NCBI GenBank assembly: GCA_937907975.1
Contig: CALEQS010000128.1
Location: 1 to 10,282, forward strand
Direction: 5' to 3'
Source of the DNA: an uncultured Clostridia bacterium
GTDB taxonomy: Bacteria > Bacillota > Clostridia > Oscillospirales > Oscillospiraceae
Length of the DNA: 10,282 nucleotides
Part shown: in pieces, positions 1-8,210 of the stretch
How positions within the stretch are numbered: the stretch's first letter is position 1
Layout of the letters: every line of letters begins with the position of its first letter
Position numbers and translations under genes: made by a program
The notes under the pieces: generated by a model
Told to the model about the DNA's origin: nothing
Databases searched by the model: none
What the model saw: only the letters and a program-made list of their open reading frames with translations

Positions 1-20
1 ACTTTTTTTGCTGTGTTCAA
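1..20 (-). CDS. Probable 5' end of a divergent gene (TTG start), truncated by the window edge
   Basis: On the minus strand a strong ribosome binding site, AAAGGAG (35 to 29), is followed after 8 bases by TTG at 20 to 18. The open frame then reads M-N-T-A-K-K before leaving the window. A near-consensus promoter lies about 100 bases upstream on the same strand (144 to 116), which makes a real gene start here likely. Only six codons are visible, so no product can be named. The unusual TTG start is inferred from the spacing to the ribosome binding site, because no ATG lies at the proper distance. Confidence 0.45.
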
Positions 21-115
21 ATTGTTTTCTCCTTTCAGGCCAAACGAGCAGCGCCGGTTGGACGCATTTACTTACTTTCTCTTGCAAGTAAGCCCATTTC
101 GGGCAAATCTTCTTT

Positions 116-144
116 ATTTTACCCTGAGATGCGCAGAATGTCAA
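116..144 (-). promoter_or_regulatory. Sigma-A-type promoter for the divergent left-edge gene
   Basis: Reading the minus strand, a perfect -35 box TTGACA (144 to 139) is separated by exactly 17 bases from TAAAAT (121 to 116), one mismatch from the -10 consensus. Transcription would start near 109 and leave an untranslated leader of roughly 90 bases before the TTG start at 20. That leader contains two small hairpins: GCCC/GGGC around 91-103, and a 7-base-pair CTTACTT/AAGTAAG stem at about 70-91. I do not recognise a known riboswitch in it. Confidence 0.65.
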
Positions 145-197
145 AACCTTTTTGCATAAATTTCGCCCTTTACAATAAAATGGAGTAAACATTTTGT

Positions 198-1733
198 ATG
201 GTGGTGATGCCAATGGCCGGCCGGCCCTCTCTGTTTCGCTCCACGCTGATGCTCACCGGCGTAGGCGTAGCGGGTCAATTCTTCGGATTTCTCTACCGCA
301 TCGCCATGGCGCGGCTGGCAGGGGCGGAGGTGCTGGGGCTCTACCAGCTCATCATGCCCGCCTATGCCGTGATCCAGTCCATCTGTATTTCCGGCCTTGC
401 GGTGGCGGTCTCTGTGCTTTCATCGGAATGCCATGCGCGCAGGGACTACGCCGCGCTGGGGCCGGTCGCCGCCGCCGGACTGCGGGGCATGGCGGCACTG
501 TGGCTCCCGCTGGCGGCAGTGGTGTTTTTCCGCTCCGAATGGATCGCCGTCCACCTGCTGGGGGATGCGCGCACCCGGCTGGGGCTGCTGCTCCTGCCAC
601 CGGTACTGCTGCTCACTGGGGTGGAAAACCTCCAGAAACAGCAATTTTACGGCATCGGCTCCATGCGTCTGCCCGCCGGAGTGGAGGTGGGAGAGCAGGT
701 GCTGCGCTCGGCGTGCATTATCCTGCTTCTGGTCGTGCTGAAACCGGAACAGCCGGAGCGGGCCGCCGCGCTCATTGTGCTCGGCCTGCTGTTCAGTGAG
801 ATCTTTTCCTCCGGTGTGCTTACCATTGCCCGGCTGCGCAGGTCGCGCCGCATCTCCGAGGACGGCCGCATTCCACCGGGACAGCTGCGCCGCCGTCTGT
901 GCGCCATCGCCCTGCCGGTCAGCTTTACTGCGCTGGCAGGTAATCTGATGGGGGCGGCCACTTCGGTGCTCATTCCCCAGCTGCTGGTGCGCCATGGGCT
1001 GAGCTCGGAGCAGGCCATGGAGGAGTTTGGTGTTCTGCTGGGCATGACCCTCCCGCTGCTTATGATCCCCACCGCCTTTGTGAACGCCCTGTCGCTGGCG
1101 CTGCTGCCCCGGCTGACCCAGGAGCGGTCGCTGGGGCAGATGGGAGCATTCCGTCGCACCGGGGAGAAGGCCATGCTGGCGGTGTGCTATGTGGTGCTGC
1201 CCCTCATCGCCCTGATCGCCGCGCTGGGGCCGGATCTGGGCACGCTGCTCTTTGCTGAGCCCCGGGCAGGGCGGCACATTCTGCCGCTGGCGGTGGGCAT
1301 GGGGGCCGGGTGTTGTCATGCGGTGCTGGGCTGTATGCTGAACGCACTGGGGAAGCAGAGCCAGAGCGCCGCCGTCAGCCTGTTCTGCGGTTCGCTGGAG
1401 CTGCTGGCCACGGTGGTGCTGACGCCCCGGCTCGGAATCGCCGGATTTGTGGCCGCCTTTGTGGGCACCGGCCTGCTGGGATGCGTGCTCTGCCTGTTTC
1501 TGGTGTGGCGGTATGCGGGGGGGCATCTGGACTGCTACCGCTGTTTCTCCGCCCCGGTGCTGGCCGCCCTGCTGGCGGCGCTGCTGGTGCATCTGGGCTA
1601 TCACCTGTGCCGGGACGCCGGGCTGGGAACGGTCTGGGCCGTGATAGGCGGAATTGCCGCCGGACTTGTGGTATACTGGTGCGCCATGGCGGCGCAGGGC
1701 ATCCGCCCGCTGTGGGTCATCCGCAGCCCCTAG
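198..1733 (+). CDS. SpoVB-like polysaccharide/lipid-linked precursor flippase (MOP superfamily)
   Basis: This 511-residue, very hydrophobic protein has the pattern of the SpoVB/MurJ/Wzx group of the multidrug/oligosaccharidyl-lipid/polysaccharide flippase superfamily. These are integral membrane proteins that move lipid-linked sugar precursors across the cytoplasmic membrane; SpoVB itself is needed for spore cortex synthesis. Visible family features are an N-terminal amphipathic start followed by GVAGQFFGFLYRIAMARLAG (about residues 22-41), the segment LGLYQLIMPAYAV (about 46-58) and about a dozen further hydrophobic helices, with a second repeat starting near residue 235. The first ATG (198) is preceded by GGAG (182-185) at a somewhat long 12-base distance. 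The in-frame ATGs at 207 and 213 are alternatives that change the product by 3-5 residues. A TACAAT -10-like hexamer at 171-176 has no good -35. truA follows 45 bases downstream and is probably co-transcribed. The substrate (cortex, capsule or peptidoglycan precursor) cannot be told from sequence, and Clostridia often carry several paralogues. Confidence 0.85.
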   Translation: MVVMPMAGRPSLFRSTLMLTGVGVAGQFFGFLYRIAMARLAGAEVLGLYQLIMPAYAVIQSICISGLAVAVSVLSSECHARRDYAALGPVAAAGLRGMAALWLPLAAVVFFRSEWIAVHLLGDARTRLGLLLLPPVLLLTGVENLQKQQFYGIGSMRLPAGVEVGEQVLRSACIILLLVVLKPEQPERAAALIVLGLLFSEIFSSGVLTIARLRRSRRISEDGRIPPGQLRRRLCAIALPVSFTALAGNLMGAATSVLIPQLLVRHGLSSEQAMEEFGVLLGMTLPLLMIPTAFVNALSLALLPRLTQERSLGQMGAFRRTGEKAMLAVCYVVLPLIALIAALGPDLGTLLFAEPRAGRHILPLAVGMGAGCCHAVLGCMLNALGKQSQSAAVSLFCGSLELLATVVLTPRLGIAGFVAAFVGTGLLGCVLCLFLVWRYAGGHLDCYRCFSAPVLAALLAALLVHLGYHLCRDAGLGTVWAVIGGIAAGLVVYWCAMAAQGIRPLWVIRSP

Positions 1734-1778
1734 TTGCAATCCGGCGCGATTTACGGTATGCTTGGGCAGGTGAGAACG

Positions 1779-2516
1779 ATGCGGAACTATAAGCTGACAA
1801 TTCAATATGACGGCGGTCGTTACAGCGGCTGGCAGGTGCAGGGCAACACGGAGCAGACCATTCAGGGCAAGCTCCAGCGGGTGCTGGGAGAGCTGGACGG
1901 CGGCGAGGTGGAAGTCCACGGCTCCGGCCGCACCGATGCGGGCGTCCACGCCCGGGGGCAGATCGCCAATGTAAAACTGCGCACTGCGCCGGACTGCGCC
2001 GCCGTGCTGGAATACTGCTGGACGCATCTGCCCCGGGACATCGCGGTCACTGCCGTCGTCCCCGCCCCGGAGCGCTTTCACGCCCGACTGAACGCAAAGG
2101 CCAAGCGCTACGTCTATCGCATCTGGAACAGCCCAATCCCCAATGTGTTTGAGCGGAAATTCCTCTGCCCGCTGGCCGAGCCGCTGGACGTGGAGGCCAT
2201 GTGCCAGGCGGCGGAGCAGCTGTGCGGCACCCACGATTTCCGCTCCTTCTGCGGTCTGCGCCGGTTCAAGAAGTCCACTGTCCGCACGGTCACGGCCATT
2301 GAGATCGAGCGGATCGGGCCGGAGGTGCGGCTCAGCTTCACGGGGAACGGCTTTCTCAATCAGATGGTGCGCATCCTGACCGGTACGCTGGTGGAGGTCG
2401 GCCTCGGCCTGCGCACAGCGGAGGATATGCCCGCCATTCTGGCCGCCCAGGACCGCTCCGCCGCCGGCCGCACCATGCCCCCAGAGGGGCTGATACTGGA
2501 TGAGGTGTTTTATTGA
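1779..2516 (+). CDS. truA: tRNA pseudouridine synthase A
   Basis: TruA isomerises uridines at positions 38-40 of the tRNA anticodon arm to pseudouridine in the cytoplasm. The 245-residue product matches the usual length. It opens with the family's K-L-x-I-Q-Y-D-G-x-x-Y-x-G-W-Q pattern (residues 5-19) and carries the catalytic-aspartate motif GSGRTDAGVHARGQ (48-61, Asp53). It also has the KRYVYRIW strand near 110 and the C-terminal FTGNGFLNQMVRILTGTLVEVGLG block. The start is placed at ATG 1779 because AGGTGAG (1768-1774) sits 4 bases before it and the conserved domain begins there. The open frame extends upstream to TTG 1734 and ATG 1758, but those extra residues are not conserved and lack a ribosome binding site. 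It lies 45 bases after the flippase gene and is followed by terminator hairpins, so it is probably the last gene of that unit. Confidence 0.96.
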   Translation: MRNYKLTIQYDGGRYSGWQVQGNTEQTIQGKLQRVLGELDGGEVEVHGSGRTDAGVHARGQIANVKLRTAPDCAAVLEYCWTHLPRDIAVTAVVPAPERFHARLNAKAKRYVYRIWNSPIPNVFERKFLCPLAEPLDVEAMCQAAEQLCGTHDFRSFCGLRRFKKSTVRTVTAIEIERIGPEVRLSFTGNGFLNQMVRILTGTLVEVGLGLRTAEDMPAILAAQDRSAAGRTMPPEGLILDEVFY

Positions 2517-2548
2517 AATTGGGGTTTGTAGGTTTGCAATGCGCCAAG

Positions 2549-2578
2549 CTTGGCTCCCCTCTGGGGCAGCCAAGTTTT
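2549..2578 (+). terminator. Terminator-like hairpin after truA
   Basis: CTTGGCT-CCCC (2549-2559) pairs with GGGG-c-AGCCAAG (2563-2574), giving an 11-base-pair stem with one bulged C and a TCT loop, followed by TTTT (2575-2578). It begins 32 bases after the truA stop. The short T run makes it a moderate terminator, and a second, better hairpin follows at 2690. The rest of the 2517-2690 gap shows no convincing gene. Confidence 0.5.
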
Positions 2579-2689
2579 AGTGCCCTGCTCTTCCAAGACC
2601 CACGATTTATACCTGGAAGGTGTCTGCCCGATCCCCCTTTGTTCTGCAAGTTTGGAACGGCAGGTGTAAGCTGCAGACGCAGAATGCAA

Positions 2690-2735
2690 AACCGGGACAG
2701 GAAATTTTGGTTTTCCTGTCCCGGTTCATTTTATT
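2690..2735 (+). terminator. Strong terminator between convergent truA and lexA units
   Basis: A perfect 15-base-pair stem pairs 2690-2704 with 2712-2726 (core ACCGGGACAGG) around a 7-base loop. On the plus strand it is followed by CATTTTATTTTATTTT, a good T-rich tail for the truA unit. On the minus strand the hairpin lies directly after the stop codon of the small membrane protein gene (2738-2736) and is followed by TTTGCATT, so it may also end that transcript. Confidence 0.85.
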
Positions 2736-2948
2736 TTATTTTGTATTCTCCCGCTTCCAGTTGAAGTAGAGCAGTACGGTGCGCCCGCACCAGCAGACGA
2801 TGGCAACGATCGCCCAGCCCCAGATCGGAAAAAGCAGGCTCATCCGGCCCACGATCACACAGCAGAACAGGCTGATGACGAGGCCGATGAGCAGGTTGGT
2901 CTTATTCTGCGCCCAGAAGCGCTGAAAAGTGGGGTTGTTCTGATCCAT
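2736..2948 (-). CDS. Small two-helix membrane protein in the lexA operon
   Basis: This 70-residue protein has a hydrophilic start (MDQNNPTFQRFWAQNKTN), two likely membrane helices (about residues 19-34 and 39-61) joined by a short RMSLLFPIWGW loop, and a basic tail KRENTK. It contains three cysteines in or near the membrane segments. It starts at ATG 2948 to 2946 with an excellent TAGGAGG ribosome binding site that overlaps the lexA stop codon, so it lies 12 bases after lexA and is almost certainly co-transcribed with it. Its stop codon abuts the terminator stem. I do not recognise a characterised family. Its position suggests DNA-damage-linked expression. Some SOS-induced small membrane proteins near lexA in Firmicutes (for example YneA) block cell division, but this protein shows no LysM domain and any such role is inference. 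Confidence 0.85.
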   Translation of the reverse strand: MDQNNPTFQRFWAQNKTNLLIGLVISLFCCVIVGRMSLLFPIWGWAIVAIVCWCGRTVLLYFNWKRENTK

Positions 2949-2960
2949 AGCCGCCTCCTA

Positions 2961-3560
2961 TCAATAGCGCCGCTGGAGTCCGACCACTTTGCCGAGGATG
3001 CGGGCAAAGGTGCCGTCGATGGGCTGATAGTCGTCGTTTTCCGGCAGCAGCCAGACATGGCCGTTCCTGCGGGAGAAGCGCTTGCAGGTGGCCTCGTCCC
3101 CGATGAGGGCAATGACGATCTCGCCGTTGACGGCGGTCTCCTGACGGCGGACGATGACCTGGTCGCCGGGCAGAATGCCCGCCTTCAGCATACTCTCGCC
3201 CCGGATGCGCAGGGCGAAGCAGTCCTCGCCGTTGGTGTCAAAGGGGATATACTCCTCCACGCACTCCTGAGCCAGAATGGGCGCGCCGGCGGCTACATCG
3301 CCCAGCAGGGGCACCCGGTTCTCCGGCAGCTGTGGCGGCAGCTCCACCCGGTGGACGGCGGTGATGGCCCGAGTCTTGCCCGCACCGCGGGTGATGACGC
3401 CGGCCTCCTCCAGACTCTTTAAATGAAAGTGGACGGTGGACGGGCTCTTGAGGCCCACCGCGTCGGCGATCTCCCGGACGGAGGGAGGGTAGCCGTTCTG
3501 CTCCGTGAAGGAGAGGATAAATTCATAAATGCGGGTCTGTTTCGGTGAGAGCTGGTTCAT
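2961..3560 (-). CDS. lexA: LexA SOS-response repressor
   Basis: LexA represses DNA-damage genes and cleaves itself when stimulated by RecA filaments on single-stranded DNA. The 199-residue product has the N-terminal winged helix-turn-helix (residues 1-65, with PPSVREIADAVGLKSPSTVHFH). It has an Ala-Gly cleavage site (A91-G92 in DVAAGAPI) and a C-terminal S24-type peptidase domain with the catalytic dyad Ser123 (GESMLKAGI) and Lys160 (ATCKRF). The start is set at ATG 3560 to 3558, because AGGAGG lies 8 bases upstream and MNQLSPKQ aligns with the family N-terminus. The open frame continues 24 codons further upstream through the promoter and operator region, and that extension is not expected to be translated. 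A LexA-box-like site in its promoter indicates autorepression. The small membrane protein gene follows 12 bases downstream. Confidence 0.97.
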   Translation of the reverse strand: MNQLSPKQTRIYEFILSFTEQNGYPPSVREIADAVGLKSPSTVHFHLKSLEEAGVITRGAGKTRAITAVHRVELPPQLPENRVPLLGDVAAGAPILAQECVEEYIPFDTNGEDCFALRIRGESMLKAGILPGDQVIVRRQETAVNGEIVIALIGDEATCKRFSRRNGHVWLLPENDDYQPIDGTFARILGKVVGLQRRY

Positions 3561-3599
3561 GAAACACCCTCCTGACGCTAAATTTTTGCTTTTTTCTGT

Positions 3600-3640
3600 A
3601 TCATAACATACATTATCACAAAAAGCAAACATTTGTTCTA
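3600..3640 (-). promoter_or_regulatory. lexA promoter region
   Basis: On the minus strand two overlapping promoter choices are visible. One has an extended -10, TGTGATAAT (hexamer 3617 to 3612), with a poor -35 TAGAAC (3640 to 3635) at 17 bases. The other has TATGAT (3605 to 3600) with TTTGCT (3629 to 3624) at 18 bases. In both cases the LexA-like box (3638-3627) overlaps the -35 element, which fits autorepression. The untranslated leader would be about 35-50 bases before ATG 3560. Confidence 0.5.
3627..3638 (-). promoter_or_regulatory. LexA box (SOS operator) upstream of lexA
   Basis: Minus-strand GAACAAATGTTT differs by one base from the Firmicutes LexA operator pattern GAAC-N4-GTTC and keeps the inner AACA/TGTT symmetry. 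It lies 67 bases before the lexA start and overlaps the candidate -35 elements. It is also 25 bases upstream of the divergent marR -35 box, so LexA could in principle touch both promoters, though the site does not overlap the marR promoter. Confidence 0.72.
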
Positions 3641-3663
3641 ATATATTTATACATTTTTGCAGA

Positions 3664-3691
3664 TTGACATTTCAGCCAAACCGAGTAAAAT
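3664..3691 (+). promoter_or_regulatory. Sigma-A-type promoter of the marR-ABC operon
   Basis: A perfect TTGACA -35 box (3664-3669), a 16-base spacer and TAAAAT (3686-3691), one mismatch from the -10 consensus, predict a strong promoter with a start near 3698. The start site falls inside the dyad operator that begins at the next base, the classic arrangement for repression by blocking polymerase. A strong core promoter kept off by a local repressor fits an inducible efflux operon. Confidence 0.75.
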
Positions 3692-3722
3692 AATAAGCGT
3701 GCTAATGATTAGTTGGCTTATT
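3692..3722 (+). promoter_or_regulatory. Probable MarR operator: 31-base dyad over the transcription start
   Basis: Arms AATAAGC...CTAAT (3692-3706) and ATTAG...GCTTATT (3708-3722) are inverted copies around G3707, with 12 of 15 positions symmetrical; only 3699-3701 versus 3713-3715 disagree. MarR proteins bind such AT-rich dyads as dimers, usually to repress their own operon. A further partial copy in direct orientation is present: AGTTGGCTTA at 3711-3720 resembles AGTCGGCTAA at 3726-3735, spaced 15 bases apart. A second, weaker dimer site is therefore possible. Binding itself is inferred from position and symmetry. Confidence 0.72.
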
Positions 3723-3769
3723 TTCAGTCGGCTAACGAATTTTAACAGAAAGAGAGGTGACGCTGTTTC

Positions 3770-4255
3770 ATGCGGCCAAAGAATGCCACCGAGGAACTGA
3801 TGCTGTTCCACGATGTTCACAGGGCCCACCAGAACGCGATCCTTGCGGCGCTGGCCGAGCGGGGCGTGCAGGATGTGGGGCAGCCCAAAGTGCTGTTCGT
3901 ACTGTCCACCCTTCAGCATGGCTGCGCGACCCAGCGGGAGCTGGCCGACATGGTCCACGTCTCCGCCGCCACCATGGCCAACAGCCTGAAGCGGCTGGAG
4001 CGCAACGGCTATATTCAGCGCCAGTCTGACGAGCGGGACAGCCGCTGCAACCGGATCGTCATCACCCAGAAGGGATTGGAGGCAGTGAAGCGCTGCCAGG
4101 ACGCCTTCGACTCCGTGGATACCCAGCTCTATGCCGGATTTACGGCGGAGGAGGTCGAAGGGTTGAAAAACGCCTTCCGCCGGATGCTGCAAAATATGTA
4201 TGCGGTCGGCGGTGACCGGGATGCCCAATGCCCGCCCCCGCCCCCTGATATGTAA
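3770..4255 (+). CDS. MarR-family transcriptional regulator of the adjacent ABC exporter
   Basis: This 161-residue protein is the usual size for MarR regulators, dimeric winged-helix proteins that release DNA on binding small phenolic or toxic ligands or on oxidation. The helix-turn-helix is at about residues 53-80 (TQRELADMVHVSAATMANSL...LERNGYIQR). It is followed by the conserved wing D-E-R-D-S-R-C-N-R-I-V-I-T (87-99) and helices that would form the dimer interface. The tail is unusual, ending in five prolines (PPPPPDM). The start at ATG 3770 has AGGTGA (3755-3760) 9 bases upstream. The stop codon is 15 bases before the first ABC gene, so the regulator is the first gene of a three-gene operon. 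The dyad in its promoter suggests autoregulation. Cys53, Cys93 and Cys109 could in principle sense redox, but this is speculative. Confidence 0.93.
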   Translation: MRPKNATEELMLFHDVHRAHQNAILAALAERGVQDVGQPKVLFVLSTLQHGCATQRELADMVHVSAATMANSLKRLERNGYIQRQSDERDSRCNRIVITQKGLEAVKRCQDAFDSVDTQLYAGFTAEEVEGLKNAFRRMLQNMYAVGGDRDAQCPPPPPDM

Positions 4256-4270
4256 GGAAAGGAAGATTCC

Positions 4271-6006
<1,736 letters not shown>

Positions 6007-6007
<1 letters not shown>

Positions 6008-7932
6008 TGGCTGAAAACAAGCAGAAATTCGAAAAGCCCGCCGAGGGCCCCGGTGGAATGCGCGGCGGCTTCGGCAAGCCCAAGGATCTGAAGGCCACCG
6101 CTCTGCGCACCTTCAGCTACCTGACCAAGCGGCCGGTCATGCTGGCCGCCGCCCTCATCAGCGTCATTCTGAGCAGCCTGAGCGCCGTCGCCGGCACCTA
6201 TGCCATGCGGCCCATCATCAACGGTCTGACCGATGCGGTCAAGTCCGGCAGCAATGTGTTCCCCGCACTGGGCAAGGGCATCCTGCTCATGAGCCTGGTC
6301 TATACCCTCATGGCGGCCACCGCTTATCTGCAGGCCAACCTGATGGCGCAGCTGGCCCAGAAGGGCTGCAATCAGCTGCGTAAGGATCTGTTCAACAAGC
6401 TGCAGGATCTGCCGCTGAGCTACTTTGACCAGCACCCCCATGGCCAGCTCATGAGCCGCTTCACCAATGATGCCGACAACGTCCAGTTGGCACTGGAGCA
6501 GAGCGTGGTGCAGCTGCTCAGCAGCGCGATCTCCTTCGTGGCTACCATCGTCATGATGATCTACCTGAGCCCGCTGCTGTTCATTGTCACCGCCGTGGTG
6601 CTGGCGCTCATCCTGCTCACCTTCAAGAAGCTGGGCGGCATGAGCCAGCGGGAGTACCGCAAGCAGCAGGCCGCGCTGGGCGCGGTCAACGGCGCCGTGC
6701 AGGAAAACATCGAGGGTCTGAAGGTCGTCAAGGCCTTCACCCACGAGGACGCCACCAAGGTGGAGTTTGAGGTGCTGAACGAGAACTACCGCGTGGCGGC
6801 CTCCAAGGCAACCACCTATTCCATGATGATGATGCCCATTTCCGCCCAGCTGACCAACGTGGGCTATGCCATTACCGCTGTGCTGGGCGGCGTGCTCAGC
6901 GTGGTGAGCGGCTTTGACGTGGGCGGATTGGTGTCCTTCCTGTCCTACTCCAAGCAGATCTCCATGCCCGTCAACCAGATCTCCATGCAGATGACCACCG
7001 TGCTGGCCGCTATGGCCGGCGCCGAGCGCATCTTCGAGGTCATGGATGCCGAGCCCGAGATCGACGAGGGTAAGGTCACCCTGGTGCAGGCTCACTGGGA
7101 CGAGAACCACAACCTGTGCGAGGGCAGGGAGCCTGCCGGCAGACAGGAGCACTGGGCGTGGAAGGTGCCGGAGAGCGGCGGCTTCCGTCTGGTGGATCTG
7201 CGGGGCGACGTGCGCTTCAACGACGTATGCTTCGGCTACGTTCCCAACAAGGAAGTGCTCCACCACATCAGTGTCTATGCCAAGCCCGGTCAGAAGATCG
7301 CCTTTGTCGGTTCCACCGGCGCGGGCAAGACCACGATCACCAACCTCATCAACCGCTTTTACGAGATCCAGTCCGGCACCATCACCTATGACGGCATCGA
7401 CGTCAAGGACATCGAGAAGGACTCCCTGCGCCACTCTCTGGGCGCGGTGCTGCAGGACACCCACCTGTTCACCGGCACGGTCATGGACAACATCCGCTAT
7501 GGCCGTCTGGACGCCACCGACGAGGAGTGCATTGCCGCGGCGAAGGCGGCCAATGCCCACAGCTTTATCCGCCGCCTGCCCGACGGCTACCAGACCATGG
7601 TCACCGGCGATGGCGGCAACCTGAGTCAGGGCCAGCGCCAGCTGCTGGCCATCGCCCGCGCCGCTGTGGCCGACCCCCCGGTCATGGTGCTGGATGAGGC
7701 CACCTCCTCCATCGACACCCGCACCGAGGCCCTCATCAGCAAGGGCATGGACACCCTGATGGAGAACCGCACCGTGTTCGTCATCGCCCACCGCCTGTCC
7801 ACCATCCGCAATGCCAACGCCATCGCGGTCATTGAGGCCGGCAAGATCATCGAGAAGGGCAGCCATCAGGAACTGCTGGACCAGAAGGGCAGATATTATC
7901 AGCTCTACACCGGCCAGTTCCAGCTCAGCTGA
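6007..7932 (+). CDS. ABC exporter half-subunit with canonical catalytic residues (second partner)
   Basis: This 641-residue fused membrane/ATPase subunit starts at ATG 6007, overlapping the preceding stop by one base, with AAGGAG (5991-5996) as ribosome binding site. A glycine-rich cytoplasmic N-terminus (about 1-30) precedes six membrane helices (about 42-325). ATPase motifs are Walker A GSTGAGKTT (435-443), Walker B VMVLDE (559-564, catalytic Glu564) and H-loop His595, all canonical. Its signature is LSQGQ (539-543) rather than LSGGQ. The altered signature faces the partner's altered Walker B/H-loop, so the complex should have one working and one degenerate ATP site. This is strong evidence that the two proteins form an obligate heterodimer. 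The linker between membrane and ATPase domains (about 352-400) is some 33-35 residues longer than in the partner and contains Trp364, Cys371, Trp383 and Trp385. Hairpins follow the stop codon. Confidence 0.95.
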
Positions 7933-7938
7933 GACGCC

Positions 7939-7966
7939 CTCTCAGAAATGCGGACATTTCTGAGAG
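7939..7966 (+). other. Perfect hairpin directly after the ABC exporter operon
   Basis: CTCTCAGAAATG (7939-7950) pairs perfectly with CATTTCTGAGAG (7955-7966) around a CGGA tetraloop, starting 6 bases after the stop codon. No T run follows, so it is probably not an efficient intrinsic terminator by itself. It may protect the 3' end of the message or act together with the terminator at 8023. Confidence 0.6.
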
Positions 7967-8022
7967 AAGATGCCCACCGCGGCGCGCAGGCAATGCAGAT
8001 CTTGTTTCTTCGACGGACCAAC

Positions 8023-8062
8023 AGGCCGCACGGCTGCTTTGCAGCTGTGCGGCCTTATGTTT
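8023..8062 (+). terminator. Terminator of the marR-ABC operon
   Basis: AGGCCGCACGGCTGC (8023-8037) pairs with GCAGCTGTGCGGCCT (8041-8055), a 15-base-pair stem with one G-T wobble and a TTT loop, followed by TATGTTTA. The stem is very stable, while the tail is only moderately T-rich. It separates the ABC operon from the diguanylate cyclase remnant. Confidence 0.7.
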
Positions 8063-8076
8063 ATACAGCTGACCAC

Positions 8077-8105
8077 TTAAAAATAATGGTGGATTCTAGT
8101 ATACT
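8077..8105 (+). promoter_or_regulatory. Weak candidate promoter for the diguanylate cyclase remnant
   Basis: TTAAAA (8077-8082), a 17-base spacer and TATACT (8100-8105) form a plausible but imperfect promoter about 100 bases before ATG 8211. Downstream, GTATC (8183-8187) and GATAC (8202-8206) can pair and would put part of the AGGAGG ribosome binding site into a hairpin. I looked for a cyclic-di-GMP riboswitch in the leader and did not recognise one. Confidence 0.3.
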
Positions 8106-8210
8106 GCAATATACAATTCAGAAGTTAAAAAATAGATGCGGTTTACGCAGTGGTTTCTTAAAATTGACCGGGTACCGCAAGCGTATCTGAAATGATAGGA
8201 GGATACAGCG

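Noticed and set aside
420..2573. A 717-codon open frame on the minus strand opposite the flippase and truA
   Set aside because: The plus strand holds two well-recognised families over the same DNA. The antisense translation is Gln/His/Arg-rich, low in complexity and unlike any protein family, as expected from high-GC codon bias.
2513..2764. An 83-codon plus-strand open frame after truA
   Set aside because: It spans both terminator hairpins, lacks a ribosome binding site and runs into the oppositely oriented small membrane protein gene.
3561..3632. Upstream extension of LexA by 24 residues to an ATG at 3632
   Set aside because: The extension crosses the promoter and LexA-box region, is not family-like, and the start at 3560 has a much better ribosome binding site and N-terminal match.
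7948..8190. An 80-codon open frame after the ABC operon
   Set aside because: It starts inside the 7939-7966 hairpin, runs through the terminator at 8023-8062, has no ribosome binding site and no family resemblance.
8064..8210. A possible cyclic-di-GMP riboswitch before the diguanylate cyclase remnant
   Set aside because: I looked for the conserved core and two-helix layout of the known classes and did not find them; only small local inverted repeats are present.
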